Positions 6,239 to 6,295 of a stretch of DNA of 6,295 nt are shown here, piece by piece. Each line of letters starts with the position of its first letter. Within the stretch, counting starts at the first letter, position 1. The position numbers and the translations under genes were made by a program. The notes under the pieces were generated by a model. The model was not told the DNA's origin. It worked only from the letters and a program-made list of their open reading frames with translations, and did not search any database. Source of the stretch: Verrucomicrobiales bacterium (GTDB taxonomy: Bacteria > Verrucomicrobiota > Verrucomicrobiae > Limisphaerales > UBA9464); assembly GCA_005789375.1 (NCBI GenBank), contig SXXZ01000087.1, positions 1 to 6,295 on the forward strand, given 5' to 3'.

Positions 6239-6295
6239 GTCTGCAGACGTTCCATGTCCGCAGGTGTTGCGTGTCCGCAGACGTTCCATGTCCCC
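6239..6295. repeat. 17-bp tandem repeat, running off the right edge
   Basis: Three complete 17-bp units are seen: GTCTGCAGACGTTCCAT (6239-6255), GTCCGCAGGTGTTGCGT (6256-6272) and GTCCGCAGACGTTCCAT (6273-6289). A fourth begins at 6290 (GTCCCC) and is cut by the window end. Units one and three differ by a single base; unit two is more diverged, so a 34-bp higher-order period is also visible (GTGTCYGCAGACGTTCCATGTCC-like blocks 34 bp apart). A degraded copy with one base missing may lie at 6223-6238. The unit length is not a multiple of three and there are no spacers, so this is a minisatellite-like array rather than a coding repeat or CRISPR. Confidence 0.85.

Noticed and set aside
6239..6295. 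Possible CRISPR array
   Set aside because: The units are 17 bp and directly adjacent with no unique spacers, and no cas gene is nearby.

Overview
The window is an ordinary, compact stretch of a fairly GC-rich bacterial chromosome. It holds five complete protein genes and the 5' end of a sixth. I see no rRNA, tRNA, CRISPR array, integrase or transposase. The overall flavour of the proteins, the near absence of good Shine-Dalgarno sequences, and the short GC-rich intergenic repeats would fit a member of the Verrucomicrobiota or a neighbouring PVC lineage. That placement is an impression from the translations, not a result.

Layout. Bases 1-320 (minus strand) are the first 106 codons of ilvD, dihydroxy-acid dehydratase of branched-chain amino acid synthesis; the gene runs off the left edge. 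A 133-bp divergent intergenic region (321-453) separates it from a plus-strand cluster: accA (454-1431, acetyl-CoA carboxylase carboxyltransferase alpha), manA (1431-2417, small zinc-dependent mannose-6-phosphate isomerase) and a 639-residue membrane-anchored TPR-like protein (2418-4337). The accA stop overlaps the manA start by one base, and the manA stop directly abuts the next ATG, so these three are almost certainly one translationally coupled operon. After 73 bp comes a PduO-type ATP:cob(I)alamin adenosyltransferase (4411-4971).

A gene-free stretch of about 320 bp (4972-5290) lies between this cluster and a convergent minus-strand gene (5291-6076) for a YycJ/WalJ-family metallo-beta-lactamase-fold hydrolase with an intact metal-binding set. 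Upstream of that gene the right edge (about 6128-6295) is a small repeat island: a perfect 14-bp palindrome, a second hairpin, repeated CTCCGAG words and a 17-bp tandem repeat that runs out of the window.

How the genes work together: AccA provides one half of the carboxyltransferase that makes malonyl-CoA; IlvD feeds valine, leucine and isoleucine synthesis, whose keto acids can also prime branched fatty acids; ManA links fructose-6-phosphate to mannose-6-phosphate for sugar-nucleotide and envelope glycan synthesis; the adenosyltransferase makes adenosylcobalamin. These are housekeeping roles with no obvious single pathway. The least explained items are the TPR protein, with its short pentapeptide-repeat tail on the predicted cytoplasmic side, and the repeat island. 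I found no convincing new multi-gene system here.
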